A stretch of 62,012 nt of DNA from Leptothrix discophora (GTDB lineage Bacteria > Pseudomonadota > Gammaproteobacteria > Burkholderiales > Burkholderiaceae_C): the NCBI RefSeq assembly GCF_030705305.1, contig NZ_JAUZEE010000016.1, positions 1 through 62,012 of the forward strand. Direction: 5' to 3'. This document shows, piece by piece, positions 9,060 to 20,255 of the stretch (position 1 is the first letter of the stretch; each line of letters opens with the position of its first letter). The notes beneath the pieces are model-generated. The model saw nothing but the letters and a program-made list of their open reading frames with translations, was not told the origin of the DNA and did no database searches. Both the position numbers and the translations under genes were made by a program.

Positions 9060-9197
9060 GGGTGATTTCCCACCGAGAGGCCCAGCCTGGCCTGCGGTGG
9101 TGACCCGCCCAGCACGTGCGGACCCGTTTTTTCGCACCTGGCAGTTCCCTTCGATTGGGTGCATGGCCCCACGACACCGTCGAGGGGCCATTTTTTT
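9060..9197 (+). ncRNA. Candidate structured small RNA with terminator
   Basis: Three hairpins follow each other on the plus strand. The first (9070-9100) is a two-part stem: CCACCG/CGGTGG outside and AGGCC/GGCCT inside. The second pairs GTGCG (9116-9120) with CGCAC (9133-9137). The third is an intrinsic terminator, ATGGCCCC (9163-9170) with GGGGCCAT (9184-9191) and a run of T to 9197. A GATAAT hexamer at 9053-9058 could be a -10 box, but no good -35 is seen. No plus-strand gene ends here, so the terminator has no other client. I do not recognise a known RNA family. The 5' end is a guess. Confidence 0.4.
9163..9197 (+). terminator. Orphan intrinsic terminator
   Basis: An 8-bp perfect stem ATGGCCCC/GGGGCCAT with a 13-base loop is followed by seven T. 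It works on the plus strand only, whereas both flanking genes are on the minus strand, so it must end a transcript that starts in this gap. Confidence 0.8.
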
Positions 9198-9213
9198 GCG
9201 CGGCCAGGGCGAC

Positions 9214-10257
9214 TCAGGCCGCCGTCGCCACGGTCTGCGGGTCGACGTGGATCTCGATCGTCGCGTGAACGATCTCCTCGTGGACGGCCAGCCAGCGGTG
9301 CACCTCGGCCGGCGTCAGCGCGGCATCGTCGGTGACCAGAACCAGCGAGCAGGCATGGCTCGCGCGGCCGATGCGCCAGACGTGCAGGTCGGTCAGGCGC
9401 GTCGCGCCGCCCCGGCCGTGTTCGACGATGACCTCGCGGACCTCGTCGACCACCGGGTGGTCCATCTCGCGGTCCAGCAGCACCCGGCTGGTGTCCGACA
9501 GCAGACCGCGCGACCAGTGCAGCACGACCCCCGCACCGACCAGGCCGAGCACCGGATCCAGCCACGACCAGCCCCACAGCCAGCCCGCCGCCAGCGCCAC
9601 CAGCGCCAGCACCGAGGTGGCGGCGTCGGTCAGCACGTGGACGTAGGCCGAGCGCAGGTTCAGGTCCTGCGGCGCGGCGGCGTCGTGGGCCTGTCCGTGG
9701 GGATGGCCGGGGTCGTGCGCATGTCCGTGCGCATGTCCGTGCCCATGCCCGTGCCCGTGGGAATGCCCGTGGGAATGTCCGTGCCCGTGCCCATGCCCGT
9801 GCGCACCGCCCAGGATCAGCGCGCAGACCAGGTTGACCCCCAGGCCGAGGCCGGCGACGACCATCGCCTCGACGTAGCGGATCGGCTCGGGCGAAAGCAG
9901 CCGCTCGACCGAGCCGACCGCCATCATCAGCGCCACGACCACCAGCAGCACCGCGCTGGTGTAGCCCGCCAGCACCTCGATCTTCCAGGTGCCGAAGGCA
10001 TAGCGCGGGTCGTTGGCCAGGCGTCGGGCGCTCGCATAGGCCAGCGCGCTCAGGCCGATCGCCAGCGCGTGCGAGCTCATGTGGATGCCGTCGGCCAGCA
10101 GCGCCATGGAGCCGTAGACCAGGCCGGCGACGATCTCCACGACCATCGTCAGCAGCGTGATCACCAGCACCTGGCGGGTGCCGCGTTCGGCCGCTTCGTT
10201 GCCGGCGTCGTAGCGGTGGTCGTGCTGCCAGGGTGGGTCTTGAGGGTGGGAGTGCAT
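9214..10257 (-). CDS. dmeF: Cation diffusion facilitator, DmeF-type Co/Ni exporter
   Basis: The 347-residue protein is a CDF-family metal/proton antiporter of the inner membrane. Its N-terminus (MHSHPQDPPWQHDH) matches the DmeF branch. Six membrane segments can be placed; metal-site signatures are LLADGIHMSSH in segment 2 and HVLTD in segment 5. Between segments 4 and 5 lies a cytosolic loop with 18 His in residues 153-191, fifteen of them at every second position, likely a metal-collecting tail. DmeF proteins export Co(II) and Ni(II); the exact metal here is an inference, and Zn or Mn are alternatives. No DmeR regulator gene is adjacent. The binding-protein gene on the other side is divergent (about 214 bases between). 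Confidence 0.88.
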   Translation of the reverse strand: MHSHPQDPPWQHDHRYDAGNEAAERGTRQVLVITLLTMVVEIVAGLVYGSMALLADGIHMSSHALAIGLSALAYASARRLANDPRYAFGTWKIEVLAGYTSAVLLVVVALMMAVGSVERLLSPEPIRYVEAMVVAGLGLGVNLVCALILGGAHGHGHGHGHSHGHSHGHGHGHGHAHGHAHDPGHPHGQAHDAAAPQDLNLRSAYVHVLTDAATSVLALVALAAGWLWGWSWLDPVLGLVGAGVVLHWSRGLLSDTSRVLLDREMDHPVVDEVREVIVEHGRGGATRLTDLHVWRIGRASHACSLVLVTDDAALTPAEVHRWLAVHEEIVHATIEIHVDPQTVATAA

Positions 10258-10471
10258 GCGCGGATTCTGCGGACTTCGCAGGGCCGGACGGCCATCCCTG
10301 GTTCAGACGGATCCCCAACGCGAAGAACCACAACACGAAGAACCACAACGGAATCGGCGCGTCGACGATGCGGCACCGAAGAAACCCAAGCTGGATAGAC
10401 TTGGCCGCAGCCCCACACATGCTGGCGCGGACCGTGCCAGGCGCGGCCAGCACCGTCACACCGAACGAACG

Positions 10472-11490
10472 ATGACGTTTTTCCCGCCGACCTTGGTGCC
10501 CATGTCCGGCCTGAGCCGCCGTCAGTTGCTGGGCGGCCTGCTGGGCCTGGGTGCGGGTGGCTCGCTGACGGCCTGCAGCGAGCCGCAGCCGCCGCTGCGG
10601 CTGGGCAGCATCGTCTTTCCGACCTACGAATACGCCTTCCTGGCGCGCGAGCTGGGCTGGCTGGACGAACGCGAGGTGCGCCTGATCGAGTTGCCGGCCA
10701 ACACCTTCAGCCTGCGCGCGCTGGCCGCCGGCCAGATCGACGCCTGCCAGCTCACGCTCGACGAGGTGCTGACCGCACGCGTGGCCGGCATCGACCTGGC
10801 GGTGGTGATGGTGCTGGACATCTCGGCCGGCGCCGACGCGATCTACGCCCGCGAGCCGCTGGCGCTGTCGCGGCTCAAGGGCAAGCGCATCGCGGTCGAG
10901 TCCGGTGCCAGCGGCGCGCTGATGCTGGAGGGCCTGCTCAACGCGGCGGGCCTGAAGGCCAGCGACATCCAGACCGTGCCGATCACGCTGGACCGCAGCG
11001 CCGAGGTGTTCGCCAGCGGCGAGGCCGACGTGGTGGTGTCGGCCCAGCCCTGGGCGTCGCGGATCGAGGCCGGCGGCGGCGTGCGGCTGTTCGATTCGCG
11101 CGCGATCCCGAACCTGATCGTCGACGTGCTGGCGGTGCGGCGCGAGAAGCTCGCGAGCCAGCCGGACGCGCTGCGCCACGTCGTCGCCGGCATCCTGCGG
11201 GCGCGCCAGCACCAGGTCGCCCAGCCGGAGGACGCCTCGCGGCGCATGTCGCTGCGCCTGCAGGTCGCGCCGGCCCAGGTGCCGGAGGTCTTCATGGGCC
11301 TGCGCATCCCTGGCCTGGCCGAGAACCGCCAGCTGCTGGCCCGCGGCGGGACGATGCAGCAGTCGGCCACCCAGCTGCTGCGGCTGATGCACGAGCAGGG
11401 CCTGCTGCGCCGCCTCGGCAACCTGCCGCCGAGCCTGCCGGACGACCTGTTCGACGACCGCTACCTGCCGTCGACGCTGGGGATGGCGCC

Positions 11491-11494
<4 letters not shown>
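10472..11494 (+). CDS. Tat-type lipoprotein, ABC-transporter-like substrate-binding protein
   Basis: The sequence shows a twin-arginine signal with lipobox, SRRQLLGG...LTAC, followed by a NMT1/THI5-like periplasmic binding fold ([20 protein letters not shown], then [14 protein letters not shown]). It should be an inner-membrane lipoprotein facing the periplasm. The ATG at 10472 gives 340 residues; ATG at 10502 directly before the signal is equally possible, and neither has a good ribosome-binding site. Its TGA overlaps the ATG of the histidine kinase gene (ATGA at 11491-11494). No permease or ATPase gene is nearby, so it probably presents a ligand to the kinase rather than feeding a transporter. 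Confidence 0.8.
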
Positions 11495-15059
<3,565 letters not shown>

Positions 15060-15060
<1 letters not shown>

Positions 15061-16199
15061 TGCCCGAGGCGCCCACCATGCCGATGGAATCCCTGCTGCA
15101 ACGAACCACGTCGACCATCCTGGTGGTCGACGACACGCCCGAGAACCTCGAACTGATGGCGGGCCTGCTGGCCCACGAGACGTACCGGGTGCGGGTCGCC
15201 CACAACGGCGAGCGGGCCTTGCAGCTGGCGCGCCAGCAGCGCCCCGACCTGATCCTTCTGGACATCATGATGCCGGGCATCGACGGCTACGAGGTCTGCC
15301 GCGCGCTCAAGGCCGATCCGGACACGGCCCTGATCCCGGTCATCTTCCTGACCGCCAAGGTCGAGATCGAGGACGAGACGCGCGGCCTGGCCATGGGCGC
15401 GGCCGACTACATCACCAAGCCGATCAGCCCGCCGATCGTGCTGGCCCGGGTCCGCACCCACCTGAAGCTCAAGGCCGCCTCGGACGCGCTGCGCGAGCAG
15501 AACGCCCGCCTGGAAAGCGAGGTCGCGCGGCGCACCCGCGAGATCGGCCTGACGCAGGACGTCACGGTGCAGGCCATCGCCTCGCTGGCGGAGACGCGCG
15601 ACAACGAGACCGGCAACCACATCCGCCGCACCCAGCACTACGTCAAGTGCCTGGCCGAGCACCTGCGCGACCACCCGCAGCGCTACCCGCAGTTCACCGA
15701 GCTGTTGACCGATCGTCACATCGAGCTGCTCTACAAGTCCGCGCCGCTGCACGACATCGGCAAGGTCGGCATCCCGGACCGCATCCTGCTCAAGCCCGGC
15801 AAGCTCACGCCCGAGGAGTTCGAGGTCATGAAGTCGCACACCACGCTGGGCCACGAGGCCCTGCTGACGGCCGAGCAAAGCCTGGGCACCGAGCTGGACT
15901 TCCTGCGCTTCGCCAAGGAGATCACCCTGTCGCACCAGGAGAAATGGGACGGCAGCGGCTACCCGCAAGGCCTGGCCGGCGAGGCGATTCCCGTGTCGGC
16001 CCGGCTGATGGCGGTGGCCGACGTCTACGACGCGCTGATCAACCGCCGCATCTACAAGCCGCCGTTCACGCACGCCCAGGCGGTGGACATCATCCGCGAG
16101 GGCCGCGGCAACCACTTCGACCCGGCCCTGGTCGACGCCTTCCTGGCCGTGCAGGACCGCTTCGTGGCGATCGCCGAGCGCTACACCGACCCGGAATGA
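15060..16199 (+). CDS. Response regulator with HD-GYP c-di-GMP phosphodiesterase domain
   Basis: The 379-residue protein has an N-terminal receiver domain (about 18-135) with phospho-Asp68 in LILLDIMMPG and the Lys in YITKP, a short coiled linker, then an HD-GYP domain with His231-Asp232 (HDIGKVGIPD) and Gly300-Tyr301-Pro302 (GSGYP). HD-GYP enzymes cut c-di-GMP to pGpG or GMP. Its ATG shares one base with the kinase stop codon (TGATG), so translation is probably coupled and it is the likely partner of the Hpt domain upstream. It has the layout of the RpfG-like class. The output is probably lower c-di-GMP when the kinase is active. Confidence 0.94.
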
Positions 16200-16273
16200 G
16201 GCGGGTCAACAGGCGCTCAAAAACCTAGGGTTTACGTGGATCGGAATCGTTTGGGTTTCATACAATTCCTCAC

Positions 16274-16546
16274 ATGAGCAGTACACACGAGTGCCCCATG
16301 TCGACGACCCCGCAGAACCCCGAGTCCCCCGTCACCCAGGTGATCGCCACCGTCCTGGACGTGATGCCGCAGGTCGGGCTGGCCTACCTGGAAGACGGCG
16401 AAGGCGTCGTCTGGGGCGTGACCCGCAGCACGCCCGGCGTCGCGTTCGACACGCTGGCGATCGGCCTCAGGCTGCGGCTGGCCATCACCCGCCAGGGCAG
16501 CCACGCGCTGGTCGCATCCGCCTGCCGCGACGGCCAGGCGGCCTGA
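16274..16546 (+). CDS. Small uncharacterised protein, possibly OB-fold-like
   Basis: A 90-residue protein I do not recognise. After a polar N-terminus it has an alternating beta-like pattern (VIATVLDVMPQVGLAYLEDG, then VVWGVTR, RLRLAIT, ALVASACRD) that could be a small beta-barrel such as an OB fold; that is only an impression. TACAAT at 16261-16266 is a plausible -10 box and would start the transcript at or next to the ATG, giving a leaderless mRNA. ATG at 16298 is an alternative start. Codon use fits the neighbours, and it sits in the gap between the response regulator and the convergent glyoxalase gene. Confidence 0.55.
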   Translation: MSSTHECPMSTTPQNPESPVTQVIATVLDVMPQVGLAYLEDGEGVVWGVTRSTPGVAFDTLAIGLRLRLAITRQGSHALVASACRDGQAA

Positions 16547-16550
16547 TCGC

Positions 16551-16970
16551 TCACCAGCTGCCGACGTTGGGCATCGACGCCCACGGCTCGACCGGCGTGA
16601 GCGCCGCGCCGGCCTGCAGCAGCTCGATCGAGATCTGGTCGGGCGAGCGCACGAAGGCCATGCGGCCATCGCGCGGCGGGCGCAGGATGGTCACGCCGTG
16701 GTCGACCAGGCGCTGGCAGGTGGCGTGGATGTCATCGACCTCGTAGGCCAGGTGGCCGAAGTTGCGGCCGCCGGTGTAGACCTCCGGGTCCCAGTTGTGG
16801 GTCAGTTCGACCTGGGCCTCGGACTGGCCCGGCGCAGCCAGGTAGACCAGCGTGAAGCGTCCGGCCGGGGCCTCGTGGGTGCGGATCACCTCCAGGCCCA
16901 GGGCGTCGCGGTAGAAGCGCAGCGAGGTCTCGAGGTCGGTCACGCGGACCATGGTGTGCAGGTAGCGCAT
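16551..16970 (-). CDS. gloA: Lactoylglutathione lyase (glyoxalase I)
   Basis: The 139-residue protein has the length and pattern of bacterial glyoxalase I: MRYLHTMVRV at the start, LEVIRTHE, VELTHNWD, FGHLAYEVDD and the C-terminal ISIELLQ. The four metal ligands are visible (His5, Glu in VELTHNW, His in FGHLAYEV, Glu in SIELLQ). It converts the glutathione hemithioacetal of methylglyoxal to lactoylglutathione in the cytosol. It lies at the end of a minus-strand gene run, 110 bases after the transporter gene, with a tandem repeat between, so it may or may not share the transcript. Confidence 0.93.
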   Translation of the reverse strand: MRYLHTMVRVTDLETSLRFYRDALGLEVIRTHEAPAGRFTLVYLAAPGQSEAQVELTHNWDPEVYTGGRNFGHLAYEVDDIHATCQRLVDHGVTILRPPRDGRMAFVRSPDQISIELLQAGAALTPVEPWASMPNVGSW

Positions 16971-17029
16971 CGGTTTGCTTTCAGGAATGAAGGATCGGGG
17001 AAGGTCGGGCCGACATCGGCCGCGCCTGC

Positions 17030-17077
17030 GGTCATCGGCCGGGTCATCGGCCGGGTCATGGGACGGGTCATCGGCTT
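17030..17077. repeat. Four copies of a 12-bp tandem repeat
   Basis: The unit GGTCATCGGCCG occurs exactly at 17030-17041 and 17042-17053, then as GGTCATGGGACG (17054-17065) and GGTCATCGGCTT (17066-17077). It ends just before the transporter stop codon (17081), in the gap to gloA. No gene or terminator function is evident. Confidence 0.85.
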
Positions 17078-17080
17078 GGT

Positions 17081-18061
17081 CTACCCGGCCTCGCCCGCCG
17101 GCACCAGCGCGGCGGGGTCACGCGCCAGCTGGCGGGCGGCGCGCTGCTCGCAGGCGATCAGCCAGGTGCCGAACACGCCGCAGCCGCAGACCACCAGGAT
17201 GCCGAGCAGCGCCAGGCCATCGGGCAGGTGCTGGAACACCAGCCAGCCGCCCAGCGTGGCGATCGGCACCTGCAGGTAGAGGAAGGGCGTCAGCGTCGCC
17301 ACGCCGGCCCGCGTGTAGGCCAGCGCCAGCAGGTAGTGGCCGGCACCGCCCAGCACGCCCATCAGGCCCATCAGCAGCCACATCGACAGCGGCTGCGACT
17401 GCCACGCCCAGGGCAGCGCCAGCGAGGTCAGCACCAGCCCGCCGAGGCCGGACCAGACATGCGTCGTGGCCGCGAGGTCGGTGCGGGCCAGCGTGCGGGT
17501 GAGGATCTGGAAGGCCGCGCTGAGCACGACCAGCACCAGTGGCAGCAGCGTGCTCAGGTGCAGCACCTCGCGGGACGGCCGGATCACCAGCAGCGTGCCG
17601 GCGAAGCCGCCCAGCAGGCAGGCCCAGCGCCAGACCGAGACCCGCTCGCCCAGGCCCCAGGCCGCGACCACGGTCATCAGCAGCGGCGTCAGCATCATCA
17701 CGGCGGTGAACTCGCCGACGTGCAGGGTGCCCAGGCACAGGAAGGCCAGGCCGTTGCAGCCCACCAGCAGCAGCGCGCGCAGCGCCTGCCCGCCGGGCTG
17801 GGCGGTGCGGAACAGCGCCCGGCCGTGCTGCGGCCACATCAGCGCCAGCGACAGGATGTTCTGGACCACGTAGCGCACCCAGATCGCCAGCGCCACCGGC
17901 ACCGAGGCGGCGGCCACCTTGCCGCTGGTGTCGAGCCCGCCGAAGCAGACCACGGCGGCCACCAGCAGCGCGATGCCGGCGGTCTCGGAGGGGACGCGGC
18001 GATCGATCGGCGGGGTGTCTGTCCGGGTGTCTGTCCGGTTGGCGGAATCGGGCCTGCTCAT
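17081..18061 (-). CDS. EamA/DMT-family inner-membrane transporter
   Basis: From the ATG at 18061 the protein has 326 residues and about ten hydrophobic segments in two similar halves, the layout of drug/metabolite transporters (EamA domains at about 35-165 and 180-305). The start is chosen because the membrane part begins about 30 residues later; an open frame continues upstream but is unrelated in character. The N-terminal tail contains a 12-base duplication that encodes TDTRTDT. It follows the fumarylacetoacetase gene by 28 bases on the same strand, so it likely belongs to the aromatic-catabolism operon and may move a substrate or product. The direction and compound are unknown. Confidence 0.85.
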   Translation of the reverse strand: MSRPDSANRTDTRTDTPPIDRRVPSETAGIALLVAAVVCFGGLDTSGKVAAASVPVALAIWVRYVVQNILSLALMWPQHGRALFRTAQPGGQALRALLLVGCNGLAFLCLGTLHVGEFTAVMMLTPLLMTVVAAWGLGERVSVWRWACLLGGFAGTLLVIRPSREVLHLSTLLPLVLVVLSAAFQILTRTLARTDLAATTHVWSGLGGLVLTSLALPWAWQSQPLSMWLLMGLMGVLGGAGHYLLALAYTRAGVATLTPFLYLQVPIATLGGWLVFQHLPDGLALLGILVVCGCGVFGTWLIACEQRAARQLARDPAALVPAGEAG

Positions 18062-18089
18062 GTCCGCGATGTTGACACCGCCACCCCGA

Positions 18090-19418
18090 TCACGCAGCGG
18101 CGAGCACCGTTCCCGAACACGACCCCAGGCCGATGCGGCGGGCGCCGGGCCGCTCGCCCCAGGCCCGCAGGATGACCGTGTCGCCGTCCTGCAGGAAGGT
18201 GCGGGTCTCGCCGCCGGGCAGTTCCAGGGCGCGCTTGCCGCCCGCACTCAGCTCCAGGATCGAGCCGCCCTGGTCCGGCGCCGGGCCCGACAGCGTGCCG
18301 CTGCCGAGCAGGTCGCCGCTGCGCAGGTTGCAGCCGCCGACGCTGTGGTGCGTGACCAGCTGGGCGAAGGTCCAGTAGGCCGCCTGCAGCGTGCGGCTGG
18401 TCGACAGCCGGTGCGGTGGCAGGCCAGCCGCGCGCATCGCGGCGGTCTGGATCTGCACCTCCAGCACCAGGTCGAGCTGGCCGGCGGCGCGGTTGCCGGC
18501 CGCGTCGAGGTACGGCAGCGGCCGCGGGTCCTCGGCGGCCCGCACGAAGGGCGCGCGGAAGGGCGCCAGCGCCTCCATCGTGACGATCCACGGCGACACC
18601 GTGCTGGCGAAGTTCTTGGCCAGGAAGGGGCCCAGCGGCTGGTATTCCCAGGCCTGCACGTCGCGCGCCGACCAGTCGTTGAGCAGCACGATGCCGAACA
18701 GGTGGTCCTCGGCCTCGTCCAGCCCGATCGACGTGCCCAGCGCGTTGCCGCGGCCGATCACCGCGCCCAGCTCCAGCTCGTGGTCGAGCCGGCGGCTCGG
18801 GCTCAGGATGGGCTCGGCATGGTCCGGCCCCTTGACCTGGCCGCGTGGCCGGCGCACCGGCGTGCCGCTGACGACGATGGACGAGCTGCGGCCGTGGTAG
18901 CCGATCGGCACCCACTTGTAGTTGGGCAGCAGCGGTTGGTCGGGCCGGAACAGCGTGCCCACCGTCGTGGCGTGGTGGATGCCGGTGTAGAAGTCGGTGT
19001 AGTCGCCAATCTCGCAGGGCAGCGCCATCCCGGCCTGAGACTGCGGCCGCAGCGCACCGGACAGCGCCGCCTGCATCGGCGAGCCCGCGCGCAGCGCCCG
19101 GCTCAGCGCCAGCCGCAGCGCCCGGTGCGGTGCCGGGCCCAGGCCCATGAAGCCGTTCAGGTCACCGCTCGCCAGCTGCGCCAGCAGCGGCTGCACCTCG
19201 GCCGGCCAGCCGGGCGCGGACGCCGCGAGCGACAGGTCCAGCACCTCGTCGCCGATCGCCACGCCGACCCGCAGGGCCACGCCTGGGCCGCCCGGCGCCA
19301 CCGGGCGGAAACGGCCGAACGGCAGGTTCTGGATCGGGAAGTCGGTGTCGGCCACGTTGGCCGACGCCACCCAGCTGGTCAGCCCGGCATCGTGGGTCTC
19401 GTCGATCGCCGCGATCAC
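18090..19418 (-). CDS. fahA: Fumarylacetoacetase
   Basis: The 442-residue protein is a full-length fumarylacetoacetase with the N-terminal SH3-like domain and the C-terminal hydrolase domain (FYTGIHHATTVG, YKWVPIGYHGR, RRLDHELELGAVIG, LLNDWSARDVQAWEYQPLGPF). The family cleaves fumarylacetoacetate to fumarate and acetoacetate, the last step of homogentisate breakdown. Translation starts at GTG 19418, whose bases overlap the TGA of the VOC dioxygenase gene (GTGA), so the two are coupled. The usual partners hmgA and maiA are absent; a small VOC dioxygenase stands where hmgA would be. The true substrate may therefore be a related dioxo acid. Confidence 0.92.
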   Translation of the reverse strand: MIAAIDETHDAGLTSWVASANVADTDFPIQNLPFGRFRPVAPGGPGVALRVGVAIGDEVLDLSLAASAPGWPAEVQPLLAQLASGDLNGFMGLGPAPHRALRLALSRALRAGSPMQAALSGALRPQSQAGMALPCEIGDYTDFYTGIHHATTVGTLFRPDQPLLPNYKWVPIGYHGRSSSIVVSGTPVRRPRGQVKGPDHAEPILSPSRRLDHELELGAVIGRGNALGTSIGLDEAEDHLFGIVLLNDWSARDVQAWEYQPLGPFLAKNFASTVSPWIVTMEALAPFRAPFVRAAEDPRPLPYLDAAGNRAAGQLDLVLEVQIQTAAMRAAGLPPHRLSTSRTLQAAYWTFAQLVTHHSVGGCNLRSGDLLGSGTLSGPAPDQGGSILELSAGGKRALELPGGETRTFLQDGDTVILRAWGERPGARRIGLGSCSGTVLAAA

Positions 19419-19954
19419 TGCTTGAACTCCCGCTGGTGGAAGAAGGCGGCGTGCGCGGGTGCGCGCTTGGTGCGGCTCCAGTCCTCCAGCATCTGCCACT
19501 TCACCGCGTCCATGCGGCGCAGCATGTCGGCCTCGTCCGGGTCCGGGCAGGCCAGTTCGAGCCGATGCCCGTTCGGGTCGAAGAAGTAGATCGAGTGGAA
19601 GGCGCCGTGGTCGGTCACGCCGAGCACGTTCACGCCCTCGGCTTCCAGGTGGGTCTTGAAGGCCAGCAGTTCCTCGCGGTCCTGGACCCGGAAGGCGATG
19701 TGCTGGACCCATTCCGGCGTGTTCGGGTCGCGGCCCATCGGCGGCTTGGTCGGCAGCTCGAAGAAGGCCAGCACGTTGCCGTGGCCGGCGTCCAGGAAGA
19801 TGTGCATGTAGGGATCGGGCTCCTTGGTGCTGGGCACCAGGTCCTCGGCGATCGCCAGCATGAAGTCCATCTTGAGCATGCGGCCGTACCACTCGACGGT
19901 TTCCCTGGCGTCGCGGCAGCGGTAGGCGACGTGGTGGATGCGGTCGATCTTCAT
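19415..19954 (-). CDS. VOC-family ring-cleavage dioxygenase-like protein
   Basis: The 179-residue protein has two VOC beta-alpha modules with three candidate metal ligands: His in IHHVAYRCRD, His in WVQHIAFRV and Glu in HRLELACPD, the His-His-Glu triad of extradiol dioxygenases and glyoxalases. It is shorter than typical extradiol dioxygenases (about 290). By context, between a flavin hydroxylase and a fumarylacetoacetase, it most likely opens an aromatic ring, or handles an intermediate, in the cytosol. It may need a fold dimer for activity. A lyase or isomerase role cannot be excluded. The ATG at 19954 gives the conserved start MKIDRIHHVAYR. Confidence 0.8.
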   Translation of the reverse strand: MKIDRIHHVAYRCRDARETVEWYGRMLKMDFMLAIAEDLVPSTKEPDPYMHIFLDAGHGNVLAFFELPTKPPMGRDPNTPEWVQHIAFRVQDREELLAFKTHLEAEGVNVLGVTDHGAFHSIYFFDPNGHRLELACPDPDEADMLRRMDAVKWQMLEDWSRTKRAPAHAAFFHQREFKQ

Positions 19955-19982
19955 GGGTCGTTCTCCAGTCGGATGGGTCGGA

Positions 19983-20219
19983 TCAGGCGATGCCGTCGCG
20001 GGCGACGGCGAGCGCCTCGCGCAGCACGCGCAGGTCGCCGATGTGGTTGGCCAGCAGCAGCACCAGGCGGGCGTTGAGCTGCTCGCTCTGCTCGTCGTCC
20101 AGGTCGCGGTGGCTGTCGATCAGCGCTTCGTAGAAGTCGTCGCCCGGCGTGTAGGCGCGCAGCTGGCGCTGGCCGGGGATGCCGAAGTTCGGCTGGGTGT
20201 TGAGGTGTTGCAGCGACAT
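19983..20219 (-). CDS. DUF2783-type small protein
   Basis: This 78-residue protein (MSLQHLNTQPNFG...DDFYEALIDSHRDLDDEQSEQLNARLVLLLANHIGD) resembles the DUF2783 family, which is typically found beside FAD-dependent aromatic hydroxylases, as it is here. Its function is unknown; size and all-helical, acidic character would suit a subunit or chaperone of the hydroxylase. A purine-rich GGGGAGG sits just upstream of the ATG on the minus strand. Confidence 0.78.
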   Translation of the reverse strand: MSLQHLNTQPNFGIPGQRQLRAYTPGDDFYEALIDSHRDLDDEQSEQLNARLVLLLANHIGDLRVLREALAVARDGIA

Positions 20220-20235
20220 GGGCGGGCCTCCCCGG

Positions 20236-20255
20236 TTCAGTTCAGTTCAGTTCAG
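20236..20255. repeat. Four tandem TTCAG units at a stop codon
   Basis: TTCAG is repeated four times in a row. On the minus strand this reads as repeated CTGAA over the hydroxylase stop codon and into the gap before the DUF2783 gene. Slippage would alter only the last residues or the gap length. Confidence 0.8.

Noticed and set aside
8505-9213. Short open frames in the gap between the oxidase and dmeF genes
   Set aside because: No ribosome-binding sites, no recognisable sequence, and strong RNA-like hairpins cover part of the region.
9689-9810. Short-period DNA repeat that looks like a minisatellite or CRISPR
   Set aside because: It is the His-rich loop of the metal exporter (alternating CAT/CAC with GGC-type codons); there are no uniform spacers.
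18061-18247. N-terminal extension of the EamA transporter
   Set aside because: The 62 extra residues are Arg/Pro/Cys-rich, overlap the end of the fumarylacetoacetase gene in another frame and precede a good ATG.
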